A DNA stretch of 64,000 nucleotides, from positions 2,826,001 through 2,890,000 of the forward strand of contig NZ_CP151587.1 in NCBI RefSeq assembly GCF_038396845.1, in the 5' to 3' direction. The first letter of the stretch is position 1. Each line of letters starts with the position of its first letter. This document shows, one piece after another, positions 55,268 to 64,000 of the stretch. The position numbers and the translations under genes were made by a program. The DNA comes from Gymnodinialimonas sp. 57CJ19. Its GTDB lineage: Bacteria; Pseudomonadota; Alphaproteobacteria; Rhodobacterales; Rhodobacteraceae. The notes beneath the pieces are model-generated. The model did not search any database. It saw only the letters and a program-made list of their open reading frames with translations, and was not told where the DNA came from.

Positions 55268-58021
55268 ATGACCGACACTCCTGAACCCCCTGAAAACGAC
55301 GGGGAAACCCTGCCCGAGCGGCCCGAGTTTTCCGGCCCCTCGATCGACATTTCGGCGGAGATGAAGACCTCGTTCCTCGACTATGCGATGTCGGTGATTA
55401 TCTCTCGGGCGATCCCGGACCTGCGCGACGGCCTCAAGCCGGTTCATCGCCGCATTCTGTTCGCGATGCACGAGACCGGGAACACCCATGAAAAAGCCTA
55501 CCGCAAGTCGGCCCGGCCTGTGGGCGACGTGATGGGCCAGTACCACCCCCACGGCGACAGCGCGATTTACGATGCACTGGTGCGGATGGCGCAGGATTTC
55601 TCCATGTCGCTGCCCCTGCTGGACGGGCAAGGCAACTTCGGCTCCATGGACGGCGATAACCCCGCCGCGATGCGCTACACCGAAGTGCGCATGGATAGCC
55701 CGGCTGCCTATCTTCTAGAAGATATCGACAAAGACACCGTCGATTTTCAGGACAACTACGACGGCAAACAACAAGAACCCACGGTTCTGCCTGCCCGCTT
55801 CCCCAATATGCTGGTGAACGGCGCGGGCGGTATTGCCGTTGGTATGGCCACCAATATTCCGCCCCACAATCTGGGCGAAGTGATTGATGCCTGTCAGGCA
55901 CTGATCGAGAAGCCGGACCTGTCCTCGGAAGAGTTGATCCAATATGTCCCCGCCCCTGACTTCCCCACGGGCGGGATCATTCTGGGCCGTTCCGGCGCGC
56001 AGAAGGCGTATCTGGAGGGGCGCGGCAGCGTCATCATCCGCGCCAAGACCCGCGTCGAGGAGATCCGCAAGGATCGCTACGCCATTGTCATCGACGAAAT
56101 CCCCTATCAGGTGAACAAGTCGAGCATGATCGAGCGCATTGCCGAACTGGTCCGCGACAAGAAGATCGACGGGATCAGCGGCGTGGCCGACGAATCCGAC
56201 CGGATCGGCGTGCGTGTGGTGGTGGAGTTGAAGCGCGACGCCACGCCCGAGGTGGTGCTGAACCAGCTGTTCCGCTTCACGCAGATGCAGACAAGCTTTG
56301 GCTGCAACATGCTGGCGCTCAACGGTGGCCGGCCCGAGCAACTGACCCTGCGCGCGTTCCTGACGTCGTTCCTCGATTTCCGCGAAGAAGTCGTGGCGCG
56401 TCGCACTGCGTTCGAGTTGCGCAAGGCCCGCGACCGGGCGCATGTGTTGTGCGGTTTGGCCGTGGCGGTTTCCAACGTCGATGAAGTCGTGGCAACGATC
56501 CGCGCCTCCGCCGATGCGCCCGCCGCCCGCGCGGCCCTGATGACCCGCGCGTGGCCAGCCGAGGAAATCCTGCCGTTCATCAAGCTGATTGATGACCCGA
56601 CCCATACGGCCAACGAAGACGGCACCTACAACCTGTCGGAAACGCAGGCCCGCGCCATTCTGGAGTTGCGCCTGCAACGCCTGACGCAACTGGGCGTCAA
56701 GGAAGTCACCGACGAGCTGGAAGAGCTGGCAGGCAAGATCAAGGATTACCTCGCCATCCTCGCCTCGCGAGAACGGATCCTGGAGATCATATCCAACGAA
56801 TTGGCCGAGGTGCGCGCGAAATTCGCCGTGGACCGCCGGACAGAGATTGTCGAATGGTCCGGTGACATGGACGACGAAGACCTGATCGAACGCTCGGATC
56901 AGGTCGTCACCATCACCCAAGGCGGCTACATCAAGCGCACGCCACTGGCCGACTTCCGGGCGCAGAAGCGCGGCGGCAAGGGCGTGTCCGGCGGCTCTAT
57001 GAAGGACGACGACGTCGTGACGTCGATGTTCGTCGCCAACACCCACACGCCGCTGCTGTTCTTCACGACCAGCGGCATGGTCTACAAGCTGAAGACATGG
57101 CGCTTGCCGTCGGGAAGCCGCTCCAGCAGGGGCAAGGCCATCGTGAATATCCTGCCGATCGAAACGGGCACCGGGATTGCCGCGATCATGCCCGTGGACC
57201 GGGATGAGGATCACTGGGGCGAGTTGCAGGTCGTCTTCTGTACCGACCGCGGCACCGTGCGCCGCAACGCGCTGAGTGATTTCGCCAATGTCATGCGCAA
57301 CGGCAAGATCGCGATGAAGTTCGAAGGCGACAGCGAAGGCTGGCGGATGATCAACGCGCGCATCGCCTCGAACGACGATGACGTGATGCTGGTCACCAAA
57401 CAGGGCCGCGCGATCCGGTTCCCGGCCACTGACGTGCGGGTCTTCAACTCCCGCGCCTCGACCGGTGTGCGAGGGATTCGCCTTGGTACGGACGATGAGG
57501 TCGTCTCGATGTCGATCATCCGGCACTTCGATGCAGAAGCCTCGGAACGTGCCGCCTACCTCAAGCAACGCCGCCTGATGGCGGGTGTGACCGAGGAAAC
57601 GGAAACCGATGAGGATGACGTGCCCGAGGGTGATCTTTCGCCAGAGCGTTACGCCGAAATGAGCGCGGCCGAGGACCTGATCCTGACGATCACCTCGGGC
57701 GGCCTTGGCAAGCTGTCCTCGTCCCATGATTATCCCGTGCGCGGTCGCGGGGGCCAAGGTGTCAGCGCCATCGACAAGGCAATGCGCGGCGGCACGCTTG
57801 TGGCCAGCTTCCCGGTGGAGATGGACGACCAGATCATGCTGGCGACCTCCACGGGTCAGAGCATTCGCGTGCCAATCGACGGCATCTCGTTCCGGTCCCG
57901 CTCTGCGGGTGGCGTGAAGGTCTTCAACACGGCCAAGGGCGAGGACATCGTCAGCGTCGCCTATATCGCCGACCAGGGTGATGAAGACGCCGAGGTGATC
58001 GAAGGTGGAGAGGATGTCTGA
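55268..58021 (+). CDS. gyrA: DNA gyrase subunit A
   Basis: Breaks and rejoins DNA to introduce negative supercoils with GyrB. The 917 residues carry the active-site [10 protein letters not shown] with catalytic Tyr137 and the quinolone region [17 protein letters not shown], where Ser98 and Asp102 match the drug-sensitive E. coli residues 83 and 87. The C-terminal beta-pinwheel region has the GyrA box QKRGGKG, which distinguishes it from ParC. The last 50 residues are acidic. The next small gene overlaps the end by eight bases. Confidence 0.97.
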   Translation: MTDTPEPPENDGETLPERPEFSGPSIDISAEMKTSFLDYAMSVIISRAIPDLRDGLKPVHRRILFAMHETGNTHEKAYRKSARPVGDVMGQYHPHGDSAIYDALVRMAQDFSMSLPLLDGQGNFGSMDGDNPAAMRYTEVRMDSPAAYLLEDIDKDTVDFQDNYDGKQQEPTVLPARFPNMLVNGAGGIAVGMATNIPPHNLGEVIDACQALIEKPDLSSEELIQYVPAPDFPTGGIILGRSGAQKAYLEGRGSVIIRAKTRVEEIRKDRYAIVIDEIPYQVNKSSMIERIAELVRDKKIDGISGVADESDRIGVRVVVELKRDATPEVVLNQLFRFTQMQTSFGCNMLALNGGRPEQLTLRAFLTSFLDFREEVVARRTAFELRKARDRAHVLCGLAVAVSNVDEVVATIRASADAPAARAALMTRAWPAEEILPFIKLIDDPTHTANEDGTYNLSETQARAILELRLQRLTQLGVKEVTDELEELAGKIKDYLAILASRERILEIISNELAEVRAKFAVDRRTEIVEWSGDMDDEDLIERSDQVVTITQGGYIKRTPLADFRAQKRGGKGVSGGSMKDDDVVTSMFVANTHTPLLFFTTSGMVYKLKTWRLPSGSRSSRGKAIVNILPIETGTGIAAIMPVDRDEDHWGELQVVFCTDRGTVRRNALSDFANVMRNGKIAMKFEGDSEGWRMINARIASNDDDVMLVTKQGRAIRFPATDVRVFNSRASTGVRGIRLGTDDEVVSMSIIRHFDAEASERAAYLKQRRLMAGVTEETETDEDDVPEGDLSPERYAEMSAAEDLILTITSGGLGKLSSSHDYPVRGRGGQGVSAIDKAMRGGTLVASFPVEMDDQIMLATSTGQSIRVPIDGISFRSRSAGGVKVFNTAKGEDIVSVAYIADQGDEDAEVIEGGEDV

Positions 58022-58247
58022 TACCGACACCTTTCTGACCGTGGCGTTCACGGTCATGATGCTGATGCTGGCGATCATGCTGATCGTCGGCATCCCGCGC
58101 GGGCGACGGATGCAGAAGACCAACGAGCAGATCGAAGCCAACCAGGCGCGTCAGATCGAGATGCAGGAGCGCCAGCTTGCTGCCGCCGAGCGCAGTGCCA
58201 CTGCGATGGAGCGGGTCGCCGCGGCCCTGGAACGGCGCGGTGAGTGA
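58014..58247 (+). CDS. Small membrane protein with coiled-coil tail, 77 aa
   Basis: Starts at ATG 58014 inside the end of gyrA; an ATG at 58005 adds three residues. One transmembrane helix (about 8-28; [20 protein letters not shown]) is followed by a basic turn and a 45-residue Gln/Glu/Ala-rich helix ([20 protein letters not shown]) that looks like a coiled coil. The family is not recognised. It overlaps DoxX by eight bases, so gyrA, this gene and doxX are probably one transcript. Confidence 0.75.
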   Translation: MSDTDTFLTVAFTVMMLMLAIMLIVGIPRGRRMQKTNEQIEANQARQIEMQERQLAAAERSATAMERVAAALERRGE

Positions 58248-58608
58248 CCTTCTGGCGCTTGTCGGGCGGCTCCTTCTGGCATCGCTGATGCTGGCTGGAA
58301 CGGTCCAGAAGATCTCTGACCCCACCGGTGCGGGCGCCCTGCTCGCGTTGGCCAACCTGCCCGCCGGGCTGCTCTGGCCCGCCGGCATTTTCACCACTAT
58401 CGCGGGCGTGGGCATCGCCCTCGGCCTCTACACCCGTCCCCTCGCACTCGCCGCCGCCGCCTACTGCATCGTCACCTCCTGCTTTCACATCCTCATGGAT
58501 GACCCGTGGCAGATGACCATCGCTTTCAAGAACTGGACCATCGCGGGCGGCTACCTGATGCTCGCCGCCCACGGCCCCGGCCGCTTCGCCCTGCACCCCA
58601 CCGCGTGA
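58240..58608 (+). CDS. DoxX-family membrane protein
   Basis: A 122-residue protein starting at GTG 58240 ([15 protein letters not shown]), which overlaps the previous stop by eight bases. The four hydrophobic helices, GRLLLASLMLAGTVQKISDP near the N terminus and FTTIAGVGIALGLYTRP are typical of small DoxX/DoxD-like proteins, whose role is unclear (some act with oxidases or in redox stress). An earlier ATG at 58177 lies in a different reading of the coiled-coil gene and is less likely. Confidence 0.82.
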   Translation: MSDLLALVGRLLLASLMLAGTVQKISDPTGAGALLALANLPAGLLWPAGIFTTIAGVGIALGLYTRPLALAAAAYCIVTSCFHILMDDPWQMTIAFKNWTIAGGYLMLAAHGPGRFALHPTA

Positions 58609-58925
58609 GTCGGGAACCGGGTCAAGGATCGCAGACCGCGCCTGCGCGGCGCCGTAGGCGTCCTTGAGGCGGATCGCGACTCGCAGATACCCTTGCACTG
58701 GCCTGTTTACGGCAGACCTGCCCGTAAACGGCCTCTCAGCAATTCATCCCAAGCCAACACCCCGAATTAGCCTACCCATTCGGGCTCACGCCAACCCCAC
58801 ACGCCAAACAAAAGAACAAAGCCCCGCCATTTCCGGCGTGCACCTACACCTGAAATCCGGTTCCCCCCTTTCCAGTATGCACTCGTGGCTTTCCCTTTTC
58901 ATAAGAACTCCCTACATCACCCCCC
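58609..58925. other. Intergenic region doxX-trmFO
   Basis: 317 bases without a gene. It contains an inverted repeat GTTTACGG (58705-58712) / CCGTAAAC (58722-58729) with a nine-base loop, which may end the doxX transcript or bind a regulator. The rest is C-rich and unremarkable, with no good ribosome-binding site before the trmFO ATG. Confidence 0.45.
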
Positions 58926-60287
58926 ATGAAACAGTCATCACAACTTACAATCATCGGCGGCGGTATGGCCGGGTCCGAGGCCGCCTGGCAGGCCGCCAAC
59001 ATGGGCGTTTCCGTCAAAATCATCGAGATGCGCCCCAAGGTCGAAACCTTCGCCCATCGCACCGGCAACCTGGCGGAAATGGTCTGCTCCAACTCGTTCC
59101 GCTCTGACGACAGCGAGCAAAACGCCGTGGGTCTGCTGCATTGGGAAATGCGTGCGGCGGATTCGGTCATCATGCACACCGCCGACGACCACAAGCTGCC
59201 CGCGGGCGGTGCGCTGGCCGTCGATCGTGATCCCTTTGCCGAGGCCGTGACGGCCAAGCTGCAAGCCCATCCGAATATCGAGATCGCCTACGGCGAAATC
59301 ACGGACCTTCCCACCGATGGCCCCACCATCATCGCCACGGGTCCGCTGACCGGCTCCAAACTCGCCGACGCCATCGCGCGCGAGGCTGGCCAGGACGCGC
59401 TGGCCTTCTTCGATGCCATCGCCCCCATCGTCTACGCCGACAGCATCGACATGGATATCGCCTGGCGCCAGTCGCGCTATGACAAGGGCGACACGCTGGA
59501 GGAACAGCAAGCCTACATCAATTGCCCCCTGACCCATGACCAGTACGAGGCTTTCATCGACGCGCTCCTGGCCGCCGACAAGACCCAGTTCAAGGAGGGG
59601 GAAACGGCGGGCTACTTCGACGGCTGCCTCCCCATCGAAGTTATGGCCGAGCGGGGCCGCGAGACCCTGCGCTTTGGTCCGATGAAGCCCGTGGGCCTGA
59701 CCAACCCCCATGACCCGCAAACCAAGGCCTACGCCGTGGTGCAGCTGCGCCGCGATAACGCCTTGGGAACGCTCTATAATATCGTGGGCTTTCAGACCAA
59801 GATGACCTACGGCGCGCAAAAGCAGGTCTTCGCGATGATCCCGGGCCTGCATGAGGCCTCCTTTGCCCGGCTCGGTGGCATCCACCGCAATACCTTCATC
59901 AACTCGCCCACCCTGCTGGACGCTCAGATGCGCCTGCGTTCAAAGCCCCACATCCGCTTCGCGGGCCAGATCACGGGCGTTGAGGGCTACGTCGAGTCCG
60001 CCTCCATGGGCCTTCTCGCGGGCCGCATGGCCGCCGCTGAAATCCTCGGCCAGACCCTGCCAGAGGTCCCCAACACCACCGCCATGGGTGCGCTCGTGAC
60101 CCACATCACGGGCGGCGCGGACGCCAAAACCTTCCAGCCAATGAACGTCAACTTCGGGTTATTTCCCCCGGTTGAGGGCCTCAAGGGTGGACGCAGGGGC
60201 CGCAAAGACCGCTATAAAGCCTACACGGACCGCGCCAAGGAGGCATGGACCCAGTGGCTATCTCCTTCAGAGGCAGCCGCACAATAG
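58926..60287 (+). CDS. trmFO: Folate-dependent tRNA (uracil-54-C5)-methyltransferase TrmFO
   Basis: FAD enzyme that methylates U54 in the tRNA T loop using methylenetetrahydrofolate. The 453 residues begin with the FAD motif [20 protein letters not shown]. Characteristic TrmFO elements are [27 protein letters not shown] and [20 protein letters not shown]. The later [11 protein letters not shown] and GLLAGRMAA segments are also intact. The product is complete; nearby miaA and gluQRS are other tRNA-modification genes. Confidence 0.95.
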   Translation: MKQSSQLTIIGGGMAGSEAAWQAANMGVSVKIIEMRPKVETFAHRTGNLAEMVCSNSFRSDDSEQNAVGLLHWEMRAADSVIMHTADDHKLPAGGALAVDRDPFAEAVTAKLQAHPNIEIAYGEITDLPTDGPTIIATGPLTGSKLADAIAREAGQDALAFFDAIAPIVYADSIDMDIAWRQSRYDKGDTLEEQQAYINCPLTHDQYEAFIDALLAADKTQFKEGETAGYFDGCLPIEVMAERGRETLRFGPMKPVGLTNPHDPQTKAYAVVQLRRDNALGTLYNIVGFQTKMTYGAQKQVFAMIPGLHEASFARLGGIHRNTFINSPTLLDAQMRLRSKPHIRFAGQITGVEGYVESASMGLLAGRMAAAEILGQTLPEVPNTTAMGALVTHITGGADAKTFQPMNVNFGLFPPVEGLKGGRRGRKDRYKAYTDRAKEAWTQWLSPSEAAAQ

Positions 60288-60318
60288 CTCATAAGCGGCC
60301 ATAGGTGGGAGATCGCGC

Positions 60319-60927
60319 ATGCCAGATACACCATTCTTGTCAAAGGTCTACGACCTCAAAGGCGATGGCGTGCGCGACTACTACGATCAATGGGCCGACA
60401 CCTACGAGGCCGAGATCACCGCCAACGCCTATGCCACCCCGACACGCTGTGCCGCAGCGCTTGCGGCGACAGGCTTGGCCAAAACCGCCCCGATCCTCGA
60501 TTTCGCCTGTGGCACGGGCCTCTCAGGCGAGGCTTTGTGGGCCGAGGGTTTCCGCGTTATTGACGGCGTGGACCTGTCGGATGCAATGCTGACCAAAGCG
60601 CGGGCAAAAGACATCTACCGAACGCTCACCAAGGCCCAAGCCGACGCTCCGCCCCCCGTGGCCCCGAACACCTACCAAGCCATCACTGCAATCGGCGCCA
60701 TCGGCCCCGGCGCCGCCCCAGCCGAGGTGATCGCGCCCCTCGTCTCAGCCCTGCCCTCAGCCGGCTATTTCGTCATCTCTCTCAACGATGTGGCCCTAGA
60801 GGCGCCGGAATTCCCGGCGGCGCTTGCCGCCCAAGCCCATCTCATGGAGCTGATCTCTGAAGAACGCGGCGCGCATCTGCCCGGTATCGACGTCATGTCC
60901 ACGGTTTACGTGTTCCGTCGCACGTGA
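60319..60927 (+). CDS. Class I SAM-dependent methyltransferase, unknown substrate
   Basis: A 202-residue Rossmann-fold methyltransferase with motif I ILDFACGTGLSGEALWAEG (about 63-81) and the acidic DGVDLSDAML that binds the SAM ribose. The N-terminal KGDGVRDYYDQWADTYEAE resembles small-molecule methyltransferases. Substrate unknown. GGTGGGAG precedes the ATG. The stop overlaps the GTG start of gluQRS by four bases, so the two are coupled. Confidence 0.85.
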   Translation: MPDTPFLSKVYDLKGDGVRDYYDQWADTYEAEITANAYATPTRCAAALAATGLAKTAPILDFACGTGLSGEALWAEGFRVIDGVDLSDAMLTKARAKDIYRTLTKAQADAPPPVAPNTYQAITAIGAIGPGAAPAEVIAPLVSALPSAGYFVISLNDVALEAPEFPAALAAQAHLMELISEERGAHLPGIDVMSTVYVFRRT

Positions 60928-61820
60928 TTACCCGCTTCGCCCCCTCTCCCACCGGGCCTCTGCACTTGGGCCATGCCTATTCCGCGATCCTGGCCCATGA
61001 CATGGCCCGTGCTCAAACCGGCACCTTCCTCTTGCGGATCGAAGACATCGACCGCCAGCGCTCAAAACCTGAATGGGAAACACAGATCATCGACGACCTT
61101 CGCTGGCTCGGCCTCGATTGGGACGCCGAGCCTCTGCGCCAATCCACCCGACTGCCCGCCTACCGCGCCGCTCTCCAAACGCTCTGGCAGGACGACCTGC
61201 TCTATCCCTGCACCTGCAACCGTCGCGACATCCTCGCCGCTGCATCCGCCCCCCATGAGGGAGACCCACCCATGGGCCCCGATGGGATCATCTACCCCGG
61301 TACCTGTCGTGGCATCCACGCCGGGTCAGGCCGACGGCACAGCGACGTTCCCCTCCCACAAGATACGACCCTTCGCCTAGACATGGGTAAGGCCGTGACC
61401 CGCGTCATGGACGCACGCAGGACCGAACATGGCGCTAAAACCTTCGCGTCATTCTCCGAAACCGGACGGCGCCCCAAGGGTCTGATCGAGTTCACAGCAA
61501 CCGAGATGGAACAGAACATCGGCGATATCGTCCTGTCGCGCCGTGATTTCCTGGGCTCCTATCATCTCTCCGTCGTTCTCGATGATGCCGCCCAAGGCAT
61601 TACCGATGTGATCCGCGGCGATGACCTTTTCGCCGCCACCAAAATCCACGTGATCTTGCAACGCCTCCTCGGAGTGCCCACGCCCACCTACCATCACCAC
61701 GCCCTGATCCGTGACAACCACGGCCGCCGCCTCGCCAAACGCGACGATGCCCGCGCCATCCGTACCTACCGCACTGAAGGCGCCAGCCCCGCCGACATCC
61801 GCCACCTCGTCGGCCTCTGA
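60924..61820 (+). CDS. gluQRS: Glutamyl-Q tRNA(Asp) synthetase
   Basis: Truncated glutamyl-tRNA-synthetase paralogue that attaches glutamate to queuosine in tRNA-Asp. The 298 residues, without an anticodon-binding domain, fit the family. The HIGH-type motif is RFAPSPTGPLHLGHAYSA. The zinc-binding segment has YPCTCNRRD and a later YPGTCRG, and the KMSKS-like site is RRLAKRDDARAI. The start is GTG, overlapping the methyltransferase stop. Tandem GC hairpins follow the stop. Confidence 0.94.
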   Translation: MITRFAPSPTGPLHLGHAYSAILAHDMARAQTGTFLLRIEDIDRQRSKPEWETQIIDDLRWLGLDWDAEPLRQSTRLPAYRAALQTLWQDDLLYPCTCNRRDILAAASAPHEGDPPMGPDGIIYPGTCRGIHAGSGRRHSDVPLPQDTTLRLDMGKAVTRVMDARRTEHGAKTFASFSETGRRPKGLIEFTATEMEQNIGDIVLSRRDFLGSYHLSVVLDDAAQGITDVIRGDDLFAATKIHVILQRLLGVPTPTYHHHALIRDNHGRRLAKRDDARAIRTYRTEGASPADIRHLVGL

Positions 61821-61844
61821 CCCCTTCATCTTTTCAAAAATATC

Positions 61845-61985
61845 GCCGGGGGTCTGGGGGGCTGGCCCCCCAGTTAAAGAGGCATGGTCTGGGGGACTGG
61901 CCCCCCAGTTAGAGAGGCTTGTTCAACAGGGCTCGCCCCCCCCATTAAAAAAGCATAGTCTGGACGGCTGGCCCCAGTTAGACGC
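61845..61985. repeat. Four tandem GC-hairpin units after gluQRS
   Basis: Units of 34-37 bases starting at 61853, 61887, 61921 and 61958, each containing a GGCTGGCCCCCCAGTTA-like core. Units 1 and 2 are nearly identical; unit 3 is diverged and unit 4 is shortened. Each can fold into a GGGGGG/CCCCCC hairpin. The start resembles the element after miaA at 14637. Confidence 0.7.
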
Positions 61986-62047
61986 GATCGATCCAAGGCC
62001 TGCTCCCGCACCCAAGCACCACACCCCTCCGCAAAACCAGCACCTCC

Positions 62048-62410
62048 TCACCCCATCGGCGCCATCAACTCAACCTCTTCGCCGTCAACGACCGAGGTGT
62101 AAAAACACACCCGCCGGTTCGTGTGACACGCGGCGCCCTCTTGCTGGACCACCGCCAACAAACAATCCCGGTCACAATCTATCCGCAAATCTACCAAAGC
62201 CTGGGTGTGACCGCTGGTCTCTCCCTTGACCCAAAAGGCTTGGCGTGACCGACTCCAATAGGTGACCCGCCGCGTTTCCAAGGTCTTTGCCACCGCTTCT
62301 GCGTTCATCCACGCCATCATCAGGACCTCACCGGTGCCTTCCTGCTGCGCGATACAGGGGATCAACCCGTTCACATCATAGCGAAGTGTTGCCCTATCAA
62401 AGTCTTTCAT
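62048..62410 (-). CDS. hisI: Phosphoribosyl-AMP cyclohydrolase HisI
   Basis: Opens the purine ring of phosphoribosyl-AMP in histidine synthesis. The 120 residues have LIPCIAQQEGTGEVLMMAWM near the start. The metal-binding region DCDRDCLLAVV and ACHTNRRVCFY holds the conserved Cys residues, and YWSRSRQAFWVKGETSG is typical. It lacks the HisE half, as usual for the alphaproteobacterial separate enzyme. AGAGGAC precedes the ATG. It converges on gluQRS and diverges from the scaffold gene. Confidence 0.95.
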   Translation of the reverse strand: MKDFDRATLRYDVNGLIPCIAQQEGTGEVLMMAWMNAEAVAKTLETRRVTYWSRSRQAFWVKGETSGHTQALVDLRIDCDRDCLLAVVQQEGAACHTNRRVCFYTSVVDGEEVELMAPMG

Positions 62411-62493
62411 CGGGTCGTCCTCTTTGCAAATGGCCCACGCGACGCTACTTACGTCATGACGGACCCGAAAGGCAAAGCCCCGAAAGGCGAACG

Positions 62494-62946
62494 ATGGCAG
62501 CGGATAGCGATCTGATTAAACTCTACTCTCAACGCATACTCGCGTTGGCAGCGGACATCCCCCATCGTGGCGCGCTCAAAGCCCCCCAGGCGCGGGTAAA
62601 GAAACGCGCGCCGCTATGTGGCTCGACCGTGACCGTTGAACTTTGCCTGACCGACGACAAGGTCTCCGCCTTCGCCCAGGACGTCAAAGCATGTGCCCTT
62701 GGTCAGGCGGCCGCAGCCCTTCTCGGACAGCACGTCATCGGCCGCACGAGGCTCGAGGTGGAAGCCGCCCGCGATGCCCTGAAAGCGATGCTCAAATTCG
62801 ACGGCCCGCCCCCCGGCGCCCCTTGGGAAGGTTACGAGGTGCTCGAACCCGCGAAAGAATACCGTAATCGTCACGCCTCCATCATGCTCGCCCTCGACGC
62901 CACCGCCGAAGCCATGGCCGAGGCCGAACACGCCGCCTGCGCCTAG
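62494..62946 (+). CDS. IscU/NifU-like iron-sulfur scaffold protein
   Basis: A 150-residue protein of the NifU N-terminal/IscU-like family. It starts MAADSDLIKLYSQRILALAAD and has the ligand-type cysteines in APLCGSTVTVEL and DVKACALGQAAAALLG, the positions used for cluster assembly in this family, followed by Ala/Glu-rich helices. The ATG at 62494 gives the expected length; the frame is open further upstream but overlaps hisI on the other strand. A pair of TTGCAA-centred palindromes starts four bases after the stop. Confidence 0.85.
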   Translation: MAADSDLIKLYSQRILALAADIPHRGALKAPQARVKKRAPLCGSTVTVELCLTDDKVSAFAQDVKACALGQAAAALLGQHVIGRTRLEVEAARDALKAMLKFDGPPPGAPWEGYEVLEPAKEYRNRHASIMLALDATAEAMAEAEHAACA

Positions 62947-62950
62947 ACGC

Positions 62951-62996
62951 CCCAGTCTTTTGCAAAAGACTGGGAAGATCCTTGCAAGGATCTTCC
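62951..62996. repeat. Paired TTGCAA-centred palindromes after the scaffold gene
   Basis: Two perfect 24-bp palindromes, 62951-62974 (arms CCCAGTCTT/AAGACTGGG) and 62973-62996 (arms GGAAGATCC/GGATCTTCC), each centred on TTGCAA and sharing two bases. They have the same design as those after nrdJ but different arms. Confidence 0.7.
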
Positions 62997-63017
62997 ACAC
63001 CGCGCCGCCATTTCCCC

Positions 63018-63056
63018 AAAAAAAACGCCGCGCATCCCGGACAAGGATGGCGGCGT
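63018..63056 (-). terminator. Strong rho-independent terminator
   Basis: On the minus strand, ACGCCGC-CATCC (63056-63045) and GGATG-GCGGCGT (63037-63025, one bulged base) flank a seven-base loop, followed by eight T (63025-63018). It would end a leftward transcript from the 40-aa gene or from recG. Confidence 0.75.
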
Positions 63057-63295
63057 AGTAATGCGTATCCGTGACGTCCCGAGGCATGGGACTAAGGGCG
63101 AGGCAAATCGTGTTTGGGCCGGGACAAGTGGCGCAAACGAAACCCGTGGATCGCAGGCAGAAAACGGGCGCAGTCTGGAAGGTTTCAGGTCTCTCTCAAG
63201 TCCTGCTGCGCGAAAAATCTAGGGGTGGGACAACTCCTTGCGGGGCGGCGGGCGGGTCAGATACCGACAGGGGCAAAAATACAGGGGGCGAAAAT

Positions 63296-63418
63296 TCAGA
63301 CCAGACCGGGCAGATGCAGCATCCCAACCGTCATCAAGGCGAGTGCCACAACGCCTGCCAGATCATACATCAGCGTATCGCGCGAACGGGCGAGAATTTG
63401 AGCGGCTTGTGCAATCAT
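63296..63418 (-). CDS. Small membrane protein, 40 aa, probably LexA-regulated
   Basis: ATG at 63418 with AGGAGAC upstream; stop at 63296. The product has a short amphipathic head (MIAQAAQILARSRDTLM) and one membrane helix (YDLAGVVALALMTVGMLHL, about 18-36). A LexA-type site GTTC-N7-GTTC (63503-63517) lies about 85 bases before the start, just upstream of a TACAAT -10-like hexamer. It is downstream of recG on the same strand, with a strong terminator 240 bases after its stop. SOS-induced single-helix membrane peptides such as TisB and SidA are known; relation to them is only an analogy. Confidence 0.6.
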   Translation of the reverse strand: MIAQAAQILARSRDTLMYDLAGVVALALMTVGMLHLPGLV

Positions 63419-63502
63419 CGGGGCGTCTCCTGTATTACCGAACGTCTGGGTAGGTAACGTCTTTGTTGCATCTTTGTTCCCACGTTCCGCTAAAATTGTA
63501 AA

Positions 63503-63517
63503 GAACTTTTTGAGAAC
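63503..63517 (-). promoter_or_regulatory. LexA (SOS) box, alphaproteobacterial type
   Basis: On the minus strand GTTC, seven bases (TCAAAAA) and GTTC match the GTTC-N7-GTTC consensus. Further GTTC/GAAC words crowd the site (a GTTC-N6-GTTC arrangement directly upstream). TACAAT lies six bases downstream with a weak -35 17 bases before it, so the box would sit between the -35 and -10 elements. Confidence 0.6.
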
Positions 63518-63564
63518 ATTTGAGAACAAAGCGTGTTCCGTTCTCGTTTTAGACCTCCCCAGCC

Positions 63565-64000
63565 TTACCCTACGTCCAGTAGTCGGATCGCCTTGTCTTG
63601 CTCCATCAGCCACAAAAGTACCCTTGCAGACTGCCCGCGTGCCCCTTCCAAATCGGGGTCGAGCGTCAGCAACGCCCGTGCGTCGCTTTGGGCCAGCGCC
63701 ATCAGCGCGCTCTGCTCTTCAAGGTTGGCGACGCGGAACCTGGGCAGCCCCGATTGCGCTGTTCCGATCACGTCGCCCGCGCCCCGGATCGCCAAATCTT
63801 CCTCGGATATGCGGAAGCCGTCCTCGGTCTCTCGCATCACTTGCAGGCGGCGGGTGGCGGTTTCGCCCAAAGGTGCGCGGTACATCAACAGACAGGTGGA
63901 CTCCGCCGATCCTCGCCCCACTCTTCCCCTTAGTTGGTGCAATTGCGACAGACCAAAATTCTCCGCCTGTTCAATTACCATGATCGAGGCATTGGGCACA
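63565..64000 (-). CDS. recG: ATP-dependent DNA helicase RecG, C-terminal part (cut by window edge)
   Basis: RecG reverses stalled replication forks and migrates branched DNA. Only the last 144 or so residues are in the window: IMVIEQAENFGLSQLHQLRG runs into the helicase motif VI GRVGRG, then the RecG C-terminal wedge-type region EDLAIRGAGDVIGTAQSGLP that is shared by RecG and Mfd; the short remainder to the stop fits RecG. The start lies beyond 64000. Confidence 0.93.
   Translation of the reverse strand, partial: VPNASIMVIEQAENFGLSQLHQLRGRVGRGSAESTCLLMYRAPLGETATRRLQVMRETEDGFRISEEDLAIRGAGDVIGTAQSGLPRFRVANLEEQSALMALAQSDARALLTLDPDLEGARGQSARVLLWLMEQDKAIRLLDVG

Larger units (their letters stand above)
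62947..63295. other. Intergenic region between the scaffold gene and the 40-aa gene
   Basis: About 350 bases. The left part holds the TTGCAA palindromes and the minus-strand terminator 63018-63056. The 240 bases between that terminator and the stop at 63296 show no gene but may be a long 3' untranslated region of the 40-aa gene; an inverted repeat GGTTTC/GAAACC lies near 63135-63187. Confidence 0.4.

Overview
The window looks like a chromosome segment of an alphaproteobacterium of the Roseobacter/Rhodobacterales type. It is GC-rich, uses LpxI rather than LpxH, has a B12-dependent class II ribonucleotide reductase, carries Hint-domain and RTX/cadherin-like secreted proteins typical of marine Rhodobacteraceae, and has a GTTC-N7-GTTC (alphaproteobacterial) LexA site. 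No prophage, insertion sequence or CRISPR array was found. This placement rests on gene content and order; no database search was run.

Layout. 1-134: tail of an unidentified gene. 160-13641 (minus strand): an envelope-biogenesis cluster in the order pyrH, frr, uppS, cdsA, dxr, rseP, a 45-aa membrane peptide, bamA, ompH/skp, fabZ, lpxA, lpxI, lpxB. It covers nucleotide supply, ribosome recycling, isoprenoid and phospholipid precursors, outer-membrane protein assembly and lipid A. A Hint-domain gene on the opposite strand splits pyrH from frr. 13750-15584: miaA and an AraC-type regulator. 15940-22584: a peptide-type ABC importer with a Tat-exported binding protein, two permeases (one of unusual build) and one fused double ATPase. 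22702-25185: modABC molybdate importer. 25313-25495: a strongly structured candidate RNA with a terminator, between nrdJ and modA. 25574-29251: nrdJ, with NrdR-like sites upstream.

29854-38776: tRNA-Pro, a DUF192 protein, a double cold-shock protein, pdxH, fabI, gpt, an SDR oxidoreductase divergent from an AraC regulator, a VOC protein, a CorC/HlyC-type protein and a XerC/D recombinase. 38780-42244: a conserved unknown periplasmic protein, a tiny membrane protein, then aroK-aroB on the other strand. 42439-45440: an FAD/GcvT-type demethylating dehydrogenase coupled to a MobA/MocA-like nucleotidyltransferase. 45647-52987: one giant gene (2446 aa) with a LamG-like head, RTX blocks, seven cadherin-like repeats and a C-terminal Hint domain.

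53850-64000: tRNA-Leu, a DedA/YqaA-like membrane protein, dsbB, gyrA, a small coiled-coil membrane protein, DoxX, trmFO, a methyltransferase, gluQRS, hisI, an IscU/NifU-like scaffold, a 40-aa membrane protein behind a LexA-type site, and the 3' end of recG.

The least explained items are: the structured RNA at 25313-25495; the SOS-boxed 40-aa membrane peptide at 63296-63418; five same-orientation copies of TTAACGCCGTTAA; paired perfect palindromes centred on TTGCAA just after stop codons; and the two Hint proteins, one inserted in the pyrH-frr operon.
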